Positions 28,172 to 35,883 of a stretch of 64,000 nt of DNA are shown here, in pieces (within the stretch, counting starts at the first letter, position 1; every line of letters starts with the position of its first letter). The notes under the pieces were generated by a model. That model did no database searches. It worked only from the letters and a program-made list of their open reading frames with translations, and was not told the DNA's origin. The position numbers and the translations under genes were made by a program. The stretch is from CBDCXE01 sp965223725 [NCBI: Nitrospinota bacterium] (GTDB taxonomy: Bacteria; Nitrospinota_A; UBA7883): positions 124,001 through 188,000 of the forward strand of contig CBDCXE010000006.1 in the NCBI GenBank assembly GCA_965223725.1, written 5' to 3'.

Positions 28172-29260
28172 TTGAAAATTATTGATCGGTATATTCTGAG
28201 GGAATTTTTCAGAATATTCTTCATGTCGATGATCGTGATGATTGCTTTCTATGAGATGGTAACGTTCATCGATATGGCAGGTTATTTTTTCAAGTTCAAG
28301 GCCACATTTGACATGATCATCCGCTACCTTGCGTTCAAGGTTCCTATGGGCTTGTTCCATGTTACACCTATATGTGTATTGCTCGCCTCTGTGCTCACCA
28401 TAGGTTCACTCTCGCGCAACAGCGAGCTTGTGGCCATGAAATCCACCGGCATGAGTATGTTGCGGGTCTCGATGCCGATCATCGTAGCAGGGGCCATTAT
28501 CAGCGGAATATCATTCGCCAACAGTGAATATATATTCCCCACAAGCGCCAGGGAAACTAAACGAATCTATTATGACGAGATCAAAAAGCAGTCGCGCAAT
28601 TCGCTGTTCAGCGGCGACCGGTTCTGGTACAAGGCGGATGATGGAGCGATCTGGAACATAGGGCATATCGACCAGGTCAGCGCCACATTGCGCGATCTAT
28701 CGGTCTATCGCTTTAATAAGGCAAACTCGAAGATCATCAAAAGAGCGTCGGCGTCTGAAGGTAAAATGTTAGATGGTAAATGGAAATTCAAGAATTACGT
28801 AGAGCTGACATTTAATGAATCGGGTGGTTTCGATCAACAGCGGTGGGATGAGCGAACATTTCCAGCGGATATGGTGCCGACCGAAGATCTGACCCAGGTT
28901 AAGCTCGACCCGGAAGAGATGAACCTGCAACAGATGCAAGGATACATCAAAGATATTAAAACCAAAGGATACGACGCCACCAAATATGTTGTGGATGTGC
29001 ACAGCAAGATAGGGTTCCCGCTGATAAGCTTTGTGATGCCGTTTCTGGCTATACCGCTGGGCGCGCGTTCCAGCAGGTCTGGTGGCGCGCTCATCGGCAT
29101 CGGCGTGGCGGTGGTTATCGGCGTTATCTTCTGGTTTTCGTTTTCCATGGGGCTTTCTTTTAGCCGGGCGGAAAGGTTGCCGGTTATGTTGGGGGCATAT
29201 GGCGCCCATGGCATATTCCTGATGGTTGGGCTATATATGCTATTAACCGATCGGCAATAG
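28172..29260 (+). CDS. lptG: LPS export permease LptG (YjgP/YjgQ family)
   Basis: A 362-residue permease with three N-terminal helices, a periplasmic jellyroll domain of about 150 residues, and three C-terminal helices. The start IIDRYILREFFRIFFMSM and SRNSELVAMKSTGMSMLRVSMPI (coupling helix region) are LptF/LptG hallmarks. MNLQQMQGYIKDIKTKGYDATKYVVDVHSKIGFPLISFVMPFLAIPLGARSSRSGG is the LptG-type C-terminal part. It works with LptB and LptF to pull LPS from the inner membrane. The start codon is TTG with GGAGAG upstream. LptF, normally the neighbouring gene, is not in the window. Confidence 0.9.
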   Translation: MKIIDRYILREFFRIFFMSMIVMIAFYEMVTFIDMAGYFFKFKATFDMIIRYLAFKVPMGLFHVTPICVLLASVLTIGSLSRNSELVAMKSTGMSMLRVSMPIIVAGAIISGISFANSEYIFPTSARETKRIYYDEIKKQSRNSLFSGDRFWYKADDGAIWNIGHIDQVSATLRDLSVYRFNKANSKIIKRASASEGKMLDGKWKFKNYVELTFNESGGFDQQRWDERTFPADMVPTEDLTQVKLDPEEMNLQQMQGYIKDIKTKGYDATKYVVDVHSKIGFPLISFVMPFLAIPLGARSSRSGGALIGIGVAVVIGVIFWFSFSMGLSFSRAERLPVMLGAYGAHGIFLMVGLYMLLTDRQ

Positions 29261-29271
29261 CGAATATATCT

Positions 29272-29988
29272 TCATTGCCCGTTCACCCGCCACGCTTCCG
29301 GGACACCCAACGATTTGGCCCTTTGCTCCAAATCATCTAACAGCCTTTTATAAAATTTTTCCAGGCGGCTCAGGTTATCTTTGGTAAAACCTGCCTCCTT
29401 GTCTTTTGAACTTTTACCTTTTACCACCATTGCGCCTTCAAGCGTCATTCTATAACTTTGATAACGTTCAATAGCATTCGAATAACGTTGGAACCTGCCC
29501 CTCCACCATTTTTCATCAAACCCATCGAACAACGGACCATCGGGGCCAGATGGTTTTAAACTCAATGTTTTTTTGCGTGGATTGATTTTATAAACGAGAC
29601 CATCAAGGAAGCTGGCGCCCAGCGCGTCAGCGCTATTTTTTAAATTTCCTCCGTTGATAGCGGTTTCCACATCGCGCATAATAACGGAACCCACCCGAAC
29701 AGAATCGAGCGCGATCAGCCGGACCCATACATATCCCGACGGCGTGGTCAAAGGAACCATAGGAGCATCGCGGTTATCCTTCAGCCCCAACATACCAGCG
29801 GTCCGCTCAGATATCATCGTCAGGCTGGCGCCAGAATCGACAACCATGCAGACAGCTGCCGCGTCATTGATTGTGGCATCTACCGCCAAGGCGCCCCCAC
29901 TGCGCTTCAGCGCTAATGTATCCGAAGCGTCAGCGCCAGAATAAAATAGCTGGAATGAGAATAAAACTGTGAGCGCTACGCGCAACAT
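29272..29988 (-). CDS. Exported retropepsin-like aspartyl protease family protein
   Basis: About 238 residues from ATG 29988, which places a signal peptide (MLRVALTVLFSFQLFYSGADAS) at the N-terminus. A GTG at 30051 would overlap the upstream gene and give an unusually long n-region. The retropepsin core has VCMVVDSGASLTMISERTAGMLGL (D-S-G active-site triad), then VRVGSVIMRDVETAI and LGASFLDGLVYKINPRKKTLSL. This resembles TIGR02281-type periplasmic aspartyl proteases. The C-terminal ~90 residues form a charged helical tail, not part of the protease fold. It follows the DsbA-rhodanese gene and probably shares its transcript. Confidence 0.75.
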   Translation of the reverse strand: MLRVALTVLFSFQLFYSGADASDTLALKRSGGALAVDATINDAAAVCMVVDSGASLTMISERTAGMLGLKDNRDAPMVPLTTPSGYVWVRLIALDSVRVGSVIMRDVETAINGGNLKNSADALGASFLDGLVYKINPRKKTLSLKPSGPDGPLFDGFDEKWWRGRFQRYSNAIERYQSYRMTLEGAMVVKGKSSKDKEAGFTKDNLSRLEKFYKRLLDDLEQRAKSLGVPEAWRVNGQ

Positions 29989-30005
29989 AGGTTTAACCGC
30001 TACAG

Positions 30006-30977
30006 TCAGGTATTTTTTATCGCTGGCTTTGGTTTTAATTTGTCTTGCCACTTATCCATCCCGCTTTCGGTCGGCCCTTTCCAAGCAGGAAACCCGCCGG
30101 TCAGCACAGATACTTTGCCGAACCCTGCGCCTGCCACCATAAACGCGGTCTCGCTGGCGGCAACACCTCCATCGTCCACCATTATGATGTTCCACTCCCG
30201 CTCGAGCCGGTCCAGGTTGCGGTATACAACCTTAGCCGGCAGGCAGTTCGACCCTGGTATATGGGCTTCGCCAAAATCTTTCGGGATCCTGATATCGAGT
30301 ATCAAGTGGGGCTTGTCGTCCTTGATGAGCGCTTCCAGCTCTTCCGGACTGATCACCAGATACCCTGCGTCGTGATGAATTATCAGGTCCTGGTCGCTTT
30401 TCAACCGCTCTTCCAGATACTCGATACGCTCCTCCCCCATAAAGCCTTCGCCACGAAACGACAGGAAAGGGACGCCAGCAACATTATCTTCTGTGGCTTG
30501 CGATTTATTCGCTTCCAGCCGCTCAGTATATTTATCAGACTCCAGGGCGCCCTTCAGCTCCGCCTCGTCAAACTCCAGAAATTTCAGCCCTTCGACCACT
30601 TCATCGGTCCGGCTGATATCTTTACCGTTAAGCCAACGCATGGCAAACAACAGGTTGATATATTTAACGCCGAGCATTTTCTCCTCCGCCAGGAAATAGC
30701 CACGGCATACATTGGAGGAATCTTGCGGTTGGTCGGCAAAGTTTAGCTCCCGTCCCGCTTTTTTGGCAAACCGCTGAACATCGGTTTTGTAATAGTTCTG
30801 CACTGCCGTATTTTCTGAAAACAGGCCGTACGAATCAAAACCTGGAACTGGGAAATATTCGATATCGACTTTATAGTTTTGCGCAAGATTCTTCACAATC
30901 GGGGCGATTATAAAGCTGTACGGGTCATTAAAAGAGAAATAAAACCGTATAATCTCTTTTTTGTTCTGGTTATCCAT
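30006..30977 (-). CDS. DsbA/HCCA-isomerase-like domain fused to a rhodanese domain
   Basis: A 323-residue two-domain protein without a signal peptide. Residues ~9-205 match the DsbA-like 2-hydroxychromene-2-carboxylate isomerase group: IRFYFSFNDPYSFIIAPIVKNLA at the first strand (no CxxC), and DNVAGVPFLSF, with the cis-proline loop, near residue 170. Residues ~220-310 form a rhodanese-like domain (HLILDIRIPKDFGEAHIPGSNCLPA, then VSVLTGGFPAWKG). In the active-site loop the expected catalytic Cys is replaced: IIMVDDGGVAAS. This makes a sulfurtransferase function unlikely. It sits in a three-gene minus-strand run with the EI24/CysZ-like and aspartyl protease genes. Confidence 0.8.
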   Translation of the reverse strand: MDNQNKKEIIRFYFSFNDPYSFIIAPIVKNLAQNYKVDIEYFPVPGFDSYGLFSENTAVQNYYKTDVQRFAKKAGRELNFADQPQDSSNVCRGYFLAEEKMLGVKYINLLFAMRWLNGKDISRTDEVVEGLKFLEFDEAELKGALESDKYTERLEANKSQATEDNVAGVPFLSFRGEGFMGEERIEYLEERLKSDQDLIIHHDAGYLVISPEELEALIKDDKPHLILDIRIPKDFGEAHIPGSNCLPAKVVYRNLDRLEREWNIIMVDDGGVAASETAFMVAGAGFGKVSVLTGGFPAWKGPTESGMDKWQDKLKPKPAIKNT

Positions 30978-30994
30978 TTTATATGTCCGTATAT

Positions 30995-31774
30995 TTATTC
31001 TTGTTCAAGTTTAACAGGTTTTGCCAACACTACAGCGTTCTCTACCACAAACATAGTACCGCCTGCCACGGCCGCTGGCATCAGCATAAAGTGCGCGATC
31101 GGCACAAGCAGGCTTAGCCCTACTATGCCGCCAAACCCGAACGACATGCCAGTCTGGCTGAATATATACTGCTTTTTTTCAGTAAAGCCGAATCCGCGCC
31201 TGTCTAGTGTATATCCCATAAATTCATACGCCATGACAAAAGATATAAATAGCGGATTTAATATAAGAAATGTTATCTGGCCGATTCCGGGGATAATATT
31301 CAGCAGTATCAGCGCCATCTGGCAAAGCAGGAACACCATCATTTTTTTCGTTTCGTTTGTCATGATGAATAGCGCCTGCTGGGCAAATGACTGATCGCTT
31401 TCGGCTATTTCACCGGTCAGCTTCTCCTCCACGGCAGAGGATAGAAGATCGTTGAACGGACTCGCCACTATCAGCCCAACCGCCACAAACCCAAACAGCA
31501 CCACCAGCAACGAAACAACAAACAATAATATACCCACAACAACACCAGAAAGGATGGCCCAATACCATTGCTGAGTCAATTGGGTGAATATCCATGTGTA
31601 GAGATAATACGCCAGCGTGTTAAACGATAGAAAAAAAAGGATGAACAGAACAGTGTTCACCATAAATGGCATGATGGATAGTCTGAACAGCCGCCGGTCT
31701 GTCAACACCAGCTTCAAACCACGGAAAAGATAAATAAAACCTCTGGTTCCGCTCACTGCCTGTTTAATCGCCAT
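30995..31774 (-). CDS. EI24/CysZ-like membrane protein
   Basis: A 259-residue integral membrane protein with about four long hydrophobic regions. The N-terminal pattern GTRGFIYLFRGLKLVLTDRRLFRLSIMPFMVN and SPFNDLLSSAVEEKLTGE is characteristic of the EI24 (PF07264) family, which includes the sulfate permease CysZ of E. coli. Further features are ILLNIIPGIGQITFLILNPLFISFVMAYEFMGYTLDRRGFGF. No sulfate assimilation gene is next to it, so transport of sulfate is only an analogy. An AGGGAT site precedes the ATG. It is the first gene of the minus-strand run, 17 bases upstream of the DsbA-rhodanese gene. Confidence 0.78.
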   Translation of the reverse strand: MAIKQAVSGTRGFIYLFRGLKLVLTDRRLFRLSIMPFMVNTVLFILFFLSFNTLAYYLYTWIFTQLTQQWYWAILSGVVVGILLFVVSLLVVLFGFVAVGLIVASPFNDLLSSAVEEKLTGEIAESDQSFAQQALFIMTNETKKMMVFLLCQMALILLNIIPGIGQITFLILNPLFISFVMAYEFMGYTLDRRGFGFTEKKQYIFSQTGMSFGFGGIVGLSLLVPIAHFMLMPAAVAGGTMFVVENAVVLAKPVKLEQE

Positions 31775-31783
31775 CGCATCCCT

Positions 31784-31818
31784 GTTCTGATTTCATAAAA
31801 AATGTATTCTATCAGAAC
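31784..31818 (-). promoter_or_regulatory. Inverted repeat upstream of the EI24/CysZ-like gene
   Basis: GTTCTGAT (31784-31791) and ATCAGAAC (31811-31818) are perfect reverse complements separated by 19 bases, ten bases before the start codon of the gene at 31774. It may be a regulator operator or a leader hairpin; no T-run suggests termination. Confidence 0.4.
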
Positions 31819-31905
31819 CAGACGCTGGAGTTATACTGCTTGGCCTCCTGCTGCAAATGGTTCAGGGCAGGCTTCCGGTCAGACCTAATTATATTTAGAT
31901 TGCAA

Positions 31906-32803
31906 CTACTCCACGGTCCATTGGTTGTTATACAGTTTTGTTGTCCATTGGCTGGCGGCTACTGTGCTGCCGGACATGGTCCACAGCAATGTCCGGCCGT
32001 CTGGTTTGTATTTCCACAATATGTCCGACCGCCGGTCGCCGTTGTGGTCGCCCAGCCTGGCCACAGCCCAACTGTTATTGAAAAACATCGACGTCCATTT
32101 AACACCCAACACAACATTGCCGTTCATGAACCAGATCAGCGTACGCCCGTCCGGCTTGTAACGCCACAATATATCCAGCTTGCTGTCGTTGTTGACGTCC
32201 CCCACTCCAACGATCTCCCAGTTGAGGTTATTGAACATCGTCGTCCATTGAACCAACGCCACAGTGCTGCCAGACATCGTCCACAGCAACGTCCGGCCGT
32301 CAGGCTTGTACAACCAGAGGATGTCTACACGGCCATCGTTGTTGAAATCACCAACACCTGCCACAGCCCAATTAATATTGTTGAACATCGTCGTCCATTG
32401 GCTGGCCGCCACAGTGCTGCCAGACATAAACCGGATCAACGTTCGGCCATCAGGCTTGTAGCGCCAGACCACATCAGCGCGGCCATCGCCGTTGGAGTCC
32501 CCCACACCAGACACTGCCCAGTTGTTGTTGAAATGCAGCGAGGTCCATTGCGCGCCCAGCACTGTTTTGCCCGACATGAACCAGATCAGGGTACGACCGT
32601 CCGGTTTGTAGCGCCACAGGATGTCGATCTTACGGTCGCCGTTGAAGTCGCCAAAACCCACCACCTCCCAGTTGAGATTGTTGAACATGGAAGTCCATTG
32701 AGCCAGCGCCACAGTGCGGCCAGCCATGGTCCAGACAACGGTGCGGCCATCCGGGATATACTTGCGCAACACATCCGACCTGCCATCGCCGTTGAAGTCG
32801 TTG
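31906..32803 (-). repeat. Six tandem 150-bp repeats encoding calcium-loop modules
   Basis: The 3' part of the beta-helix gene is built of six direct repeats of 150 bases (the last slightly shorter). Each encodes a 50-residue module that starts with a DxNxDxxxD loop, followed by ILWRYKPDGRTLxW and ending NNxWxVxGV. The strong DNA similarity also produces long open antisense frames over this region, which I do not regard as genes. Confidence 0.9.
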
Positions 32804-34341
32804 GGCGCGTTGCTGACTTCGTACGCCCCGATATCGCACCGGCTGATAGGGCGGAACACACCCCGCTGGTCGGTGGCGTTGACGCACGACCCCTTGTCCA
32901 CAGCAGGAGAACTGGCATACAAAGCATGCGTCTTCGTCCGCCCACCGTTGTAAGCCAAAGGACCCAACCGAGGATTAGCGTTCTGCTTGTCCGTCGACTG
33001 CGTGAAACCGCAACTCGTACCACTCTCCAGGTTGTAACCGGTGGAAGTCAAAAGACCAACACAATCACTTCCGCTATTCTGCTTTGCAACAATGCTGTTA
33101 GTAGCGTTGACTGCGCCATTTCGAGTGATGCCGCCGCCGGAAGCTGCGCTGTTGGCTGTGACAGTTACGTTTTTAAGATTCACCGTGCCATTGGTGAAAA
33201 TACCACCGCCATTGTTGGTGGCGGTATTACCGCTGATGGTGGAGTTAGTGGCATTTAATGTGATGTTGTTATTAATGCCACCGCCAACAGTAGAGGAGGT
33301 GTTGCCATTGATGGTGGAGCTGTTTAAATTCACCATGCCGTTATTTTGTATACCGCCACCTGCGGATCCAGTAGAGCTGTTGCCGCTGATGGTGGAGCTG
33401 TTTAAAGTCACCGTGCCATAATTTTGAATGCCGCCACCCACGCTGGCGGATATGTTGCTGCGGATAGAGGAATTATTCATGGTGAGCGCGCCGGCATTAG
33501 AGTTATATACGCCACCTCCCGAACTAGCAGCTGTGTTTCCGATTATGGTGGAATTATTGATTACAACAGTGCCGTTGGTCCAAATACCGCCACCATTAAC
33601 GCTGGCTCCATTACCACCGACTGTCGTGTTTGATAAAGTGGCCGTGCTAAGGAATTCAATAAATATACCAGCGCCACTTTTGGCTGTATTGCCAGTGATC
33701 TTGGTATTTGTGATGTTGACTGTTCCAGTAGAGTAAATACCGCCAGTATTTCCGCCAACCGCCGAAACAGCCTTGTTGCCGATTATATTACAATTGATCA
33801 CATTGAGTGTGCCGCCGTTCCTTATTCCGCCGGCGTTCGCCGCCTGATTATTGGTGACAATGGAATGTGAGAGTGTAAGTGTGCCCTGGTTTCTGATGCC
33901 GCCGCCGTTAAGCGGCGCAAGGGCGTTTTGTATGGTAAGGCCGGATATGGATACAACCGTCGCCGCCCCAGGGATATGGAATACACGATCAAGCAGGTTG
34001 CCGTCGATGATGGTGGCGCCACTGCCTGCGCCTTTAATGGTGACGTTTTTCAGAATATCCAGATCACCGGTGGAATTCGCATCTTCACCCGTCCCGGCCC
34101 GGTGAATAAGATAAGTTCCTGCCGGGATGTTGATCGTATCACCGCCTGGGCCGGCGTTGACCTTGTTTATAGCCTCGCGCAAGGTACAGTGGGGAACCGT
34201 GCACAGACCTGGGGCCATAGTGTCATCAAACGAGGTGACGTTATAAATTGCCGCGTCCACGTTTGCGGTCCCTAACAGGATCAATAACGCGAATATGCTT
34301 ATGAAATATGTATGAATAGTGGAATAGGTTTTCTTATTCAT
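31906..34341 (-). CDS. Secreted CSLREA / beta-helix protein with FG-GAP-type repeats
   Basis: An 811-residue exported protein. A signal peptide of about 30 residues is followed by NVTSFDDTM-APGLCTVPHCTLREAINKVNAGPGGDTINIPAGTY, the CSLREA domain. Residues ~110-470 are a parallel beta-helix built of ~22-residue turns of the type GGGIxNxGTVxLNxSTIxGN. Then comes a choice-of-anchor Q type segment (LGPLAYNGGRTKTHALYASSPAVDKGSC) ending in DIGAYE. The last ~300 residues hold six 50-residue repeats, each with a DxNxDxxxD calcium loop and YxPDGRTL. GGGAGAGGG precedes the ATG. Such proteins are cell-surface or secreted and may bind calcium and glycans or surfaces. Function is not known. Confidence 0.85.
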   Translation of the reverse strand: MNKKTYSTIHTYFISIFALLILLGTANVDAAIYNVTSFDDTMAPGLCTVPHCTLREAINKVNAGPGGDTINIPAGTYLIHRAGTGEDANSTGDLDILKNVTIKGAGSGATIIDGNLLDRVFHIPGAATVVSISGLTIQNALAPLNGGGIRNQGTLTLSHSIVTNNQAANAGGIRNGGTLNVINCNIIGNKAVSAVGGNTGGIYSTGTVNITNTKITGNTAKSGAGIFIEFLSTATLSNTTVGGNGASVNGGGIWTNGTVVINNSTIIGNTAASSGGGVYNSNAGALTMNNSSIRSNISASVGGGIQNYGTVTLNSSTISGNSSTGSAGGGIQNNGMVNLNSSTINGNTSSTVGGGINNNITLNATNSTISGNTATNNGGGIFTNGTVNLKNVTVTANSAASGGGITRNGAVNATNSIVAKQNSGSDCVGLLTSTGYNLESGTSCGFTQSTDKQNANPRLGPLAYNGGRTKTHALYASSPAVDKGSCVNATDQRGVFRPISRCDIGAYEVSNAPNDFNGDGRSDVLRKYIPDGRTVVWTMAGRTVALAQWTSMFNNLNWEVVGFGDFNGDRKIDILWRYKPDGRTLIWFMSGKTVLGAQWTSLHFNNNWAVSGVGDSNGDGRADVVWRYKPDGRTLIRFMSGSTVAASQWTTMFNNINWAVAGVGDFNNDGRVDILWLYKPDGRTLLWTMSGSTVALVQWTTMFNNLNWEIVGVGDVNNDSKLDILWRYKPDGRTLIWFMNGNVVLGVKWTSMFFNNSWAVARLGDHNGDRRSDILWKYKPDGRTLLWTMSGSTVAASQWTTKLYNNQWTVE

Positions 34342-34397
34342 CTGCCCTCTCCCAAAAATAGCAGGTCACTTGGTGTTTTTATATTTCCCTATCAGAT

Positions 34398-34426
34398 AGT
34401 ATCGTCTTGCCAATGCTGGATGTCAA
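34398..34426 (-). promoter_or_regulatory. Candidate promoter of the beta-helix protein gene
   Basis: On the minus strand TTGACA (34421-34426) and GATACT (34398-34403) are separated by 17 bases, giving a leader of about 50 bases to ATG 34341. The -35 is perfect; the -10 matches four of six. The remaining part of this 244-base divergent region shows nothing else I can support. Confidence 0.5.
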
Positions 34427-34585
34427 CATATAACAAATCATCTGGCCAAGCATAAATGTTAACGGTTAGCTATGGGTAGGATAATTAAAAATCTTGCTTC
34501 ATATTGACGTCAAATGGTAATCTGAAACCAAGATGATCGGATCAGCACTCCATATAGATAATCAGTCAAATAGCGAGATTATATA

Positions 34586-35872
34586 ATGATAGGAATATCA
34601 GCATTATATTGCGATACAGAGAACGAAGGCGACGCCATCCGGTATGGCAAACAGTCCCACGGGATGAAAGCCCGACCAAATGCCCACACTGTCCCGAAAT
34701 CCGCCGGTGAACGCAAACCGGTGACTGCATGGAACATCACAAGGACCTGCAACCTCAAATGCGTCCATTGTTACAGCGATTCGGAAGAGAAAGCCTATGA
34801 AGGCGAGTTGACCACCGATGAAGGGAAAAACCTGATAACCGACCTTAAGGAATTTGGCATACCGGCTCTTCTGCTATCTGGTGGAGAGCCGCTGATACGC
34901 AAAGATATCTGGGAGCTGGCCGAGCACGCCAAGGCACAAAAACTTCGGCTGACGCTATCTACCAACGGTGTGCTGATCACGGAAGATGTGGCCGCCCGGC
35001 TGAAAAAGCTCGGGTTCGCCTATATCGGCATCAGCCTCGACGGCATCGGCGAAGTGAACGACAAGTTCCGCGGCAAAGAGGGCGCTTTTAAGAAAGCAAT
35101 GGCAGGGTTTCAGAATTGCGTAAAGGTGGAGCAGAAGGTCGGGTTGCGGATGACCTTGACGCGGCACAACTACGACAACCTGCATGGTATCTTCGATTTC
35201 ATCGAAGCGGAAAATATCCAGCGCGCCTGTTTCTATCACCTGGTCTACTCCGGCCGGGGCGAAGGCATCACCGATGAGGACCTGACCCACGAAGAGTCGC
35301 GGCACGCCATGGATATAATTCTGGAACGCACAGAGGATTATCATAAGCGCGGACTGCATAAGGACATCCTGACGGTGGACAACCATGTGGACGGGCCATA
35401 CATGTATCTGAAGCTGCTGGAAAAGAACGAGAAGAAAGCCGCAGAAGTGAAGAAGATGCTGGAGTGGAACGGCGGCGGGCGCTATTCCTCCGGTGTGTCG
35501 TTTGCCGATATCGATTTCCTGGGCAATGTCCACGCCGACCAGTTCTGGATGCACCACACGTTCGGCAACGTGCGAGAGCGGCGATTCGGCGAGATATGGC
35601 AAGACATCTCCGACCCGCTGATGAACATCCTGAAGAACCGGCTCGACAACCTGAAGGGTAAATGCACCAAGTGTAAATTCCTGATGATGTGCGGCGGGGC
35701 CTTGCGGGTGCGGGCCGACCTGGTATACAACGACGCTTGCGCGCCCGACCCGGCATGTTACCTGACCGATGAAGAGTGCGGTATCACAGCCGCCGATCGT
35801 GCGGAACTGAACGCGAAGGGTGAGGCGTATCCGGTGCCGGAGGGTCTGCTGTCCAAATCGCATGTCGGGTAA
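34586..35872 (+). CDS. ahbC: AhbC: 12,18-didecarboxysiroheme deacetylase (radical SAM)
   Basis: A 428-residue radical SAM/SPASM enzyme. The core cluster ligands are C55, C59 and C62 in ITRTCNLKCVHCYSDSEE, followed by LLLSGGEPLIRKDIW and LSTNGVLI. The C-terminal auxiliary cluster region has KGKCTKCKFLMMCGGALRVRAD and CAPDPACY. GERKPVTAWN before the first motif and YSDSEE after it are typical of the NirJ1/AhbC group. AhbC removes two acetate chains from 12,18-didecarboxysiroheme, the step before AhbD in the siroheme-dependent haem b pathway. It lies 11 bases upstream of ahbD. NirJ, which does a related reaction for haem d1, is an alternative but the partner gene favours AhbC. Confidence 0.88.
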   Translation: MIGISALYCDTENEGDAIRYGKQSHGMKARPNAHTVPKSAGERKPVTAWNITRTCNLKCVHCYSDSEEKAYEGELTTDEGKNLITDLKEFGIPALLLSGGEPLIRKDIWELAEHAKAQKLRLTLSTNGVLITEDVAARLKKLGFAYIGISLDGIGEVNDKFRGKEGAFKKAMAGFQNCVKVEQKVGLRMTLTRHNYDNLHGIFDFIEAENIQRACFYHLVYSGRGEGITDEDLTHEESRHAMDIILERTEDYHKRGLHKDILTVDNHVDGPYMYLKLLEKNEKKAAEVKKMLEWNGGGRYSSGVSFADIDFLGNVHADQFWMHHTFGNVRERRFGEIWQDISDPLMNILKNRLDNLKGKCTKCKFLMMCGGALRVRADLVYNDACAPDPACYLTDEECGITAADRAELNAKGEAYPVPEGLLSKSHVG

Positions 35873-35883
35873 GTGTAAACCCA

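Noticed and set aside
31906-32803. CRISPR array
   Set aside because: The regular repeats are coding 150-bp modules of one protein, with no unique spacers.
31840-33258. Long open frame (472 codons) on the plus strand opposite the beta-helix protein repeats
   Set aside because: It results from the repeated DNA of the minus-strand gene; the translated protein is His/Pro/Arg-rich with no domain and no ribosome site.
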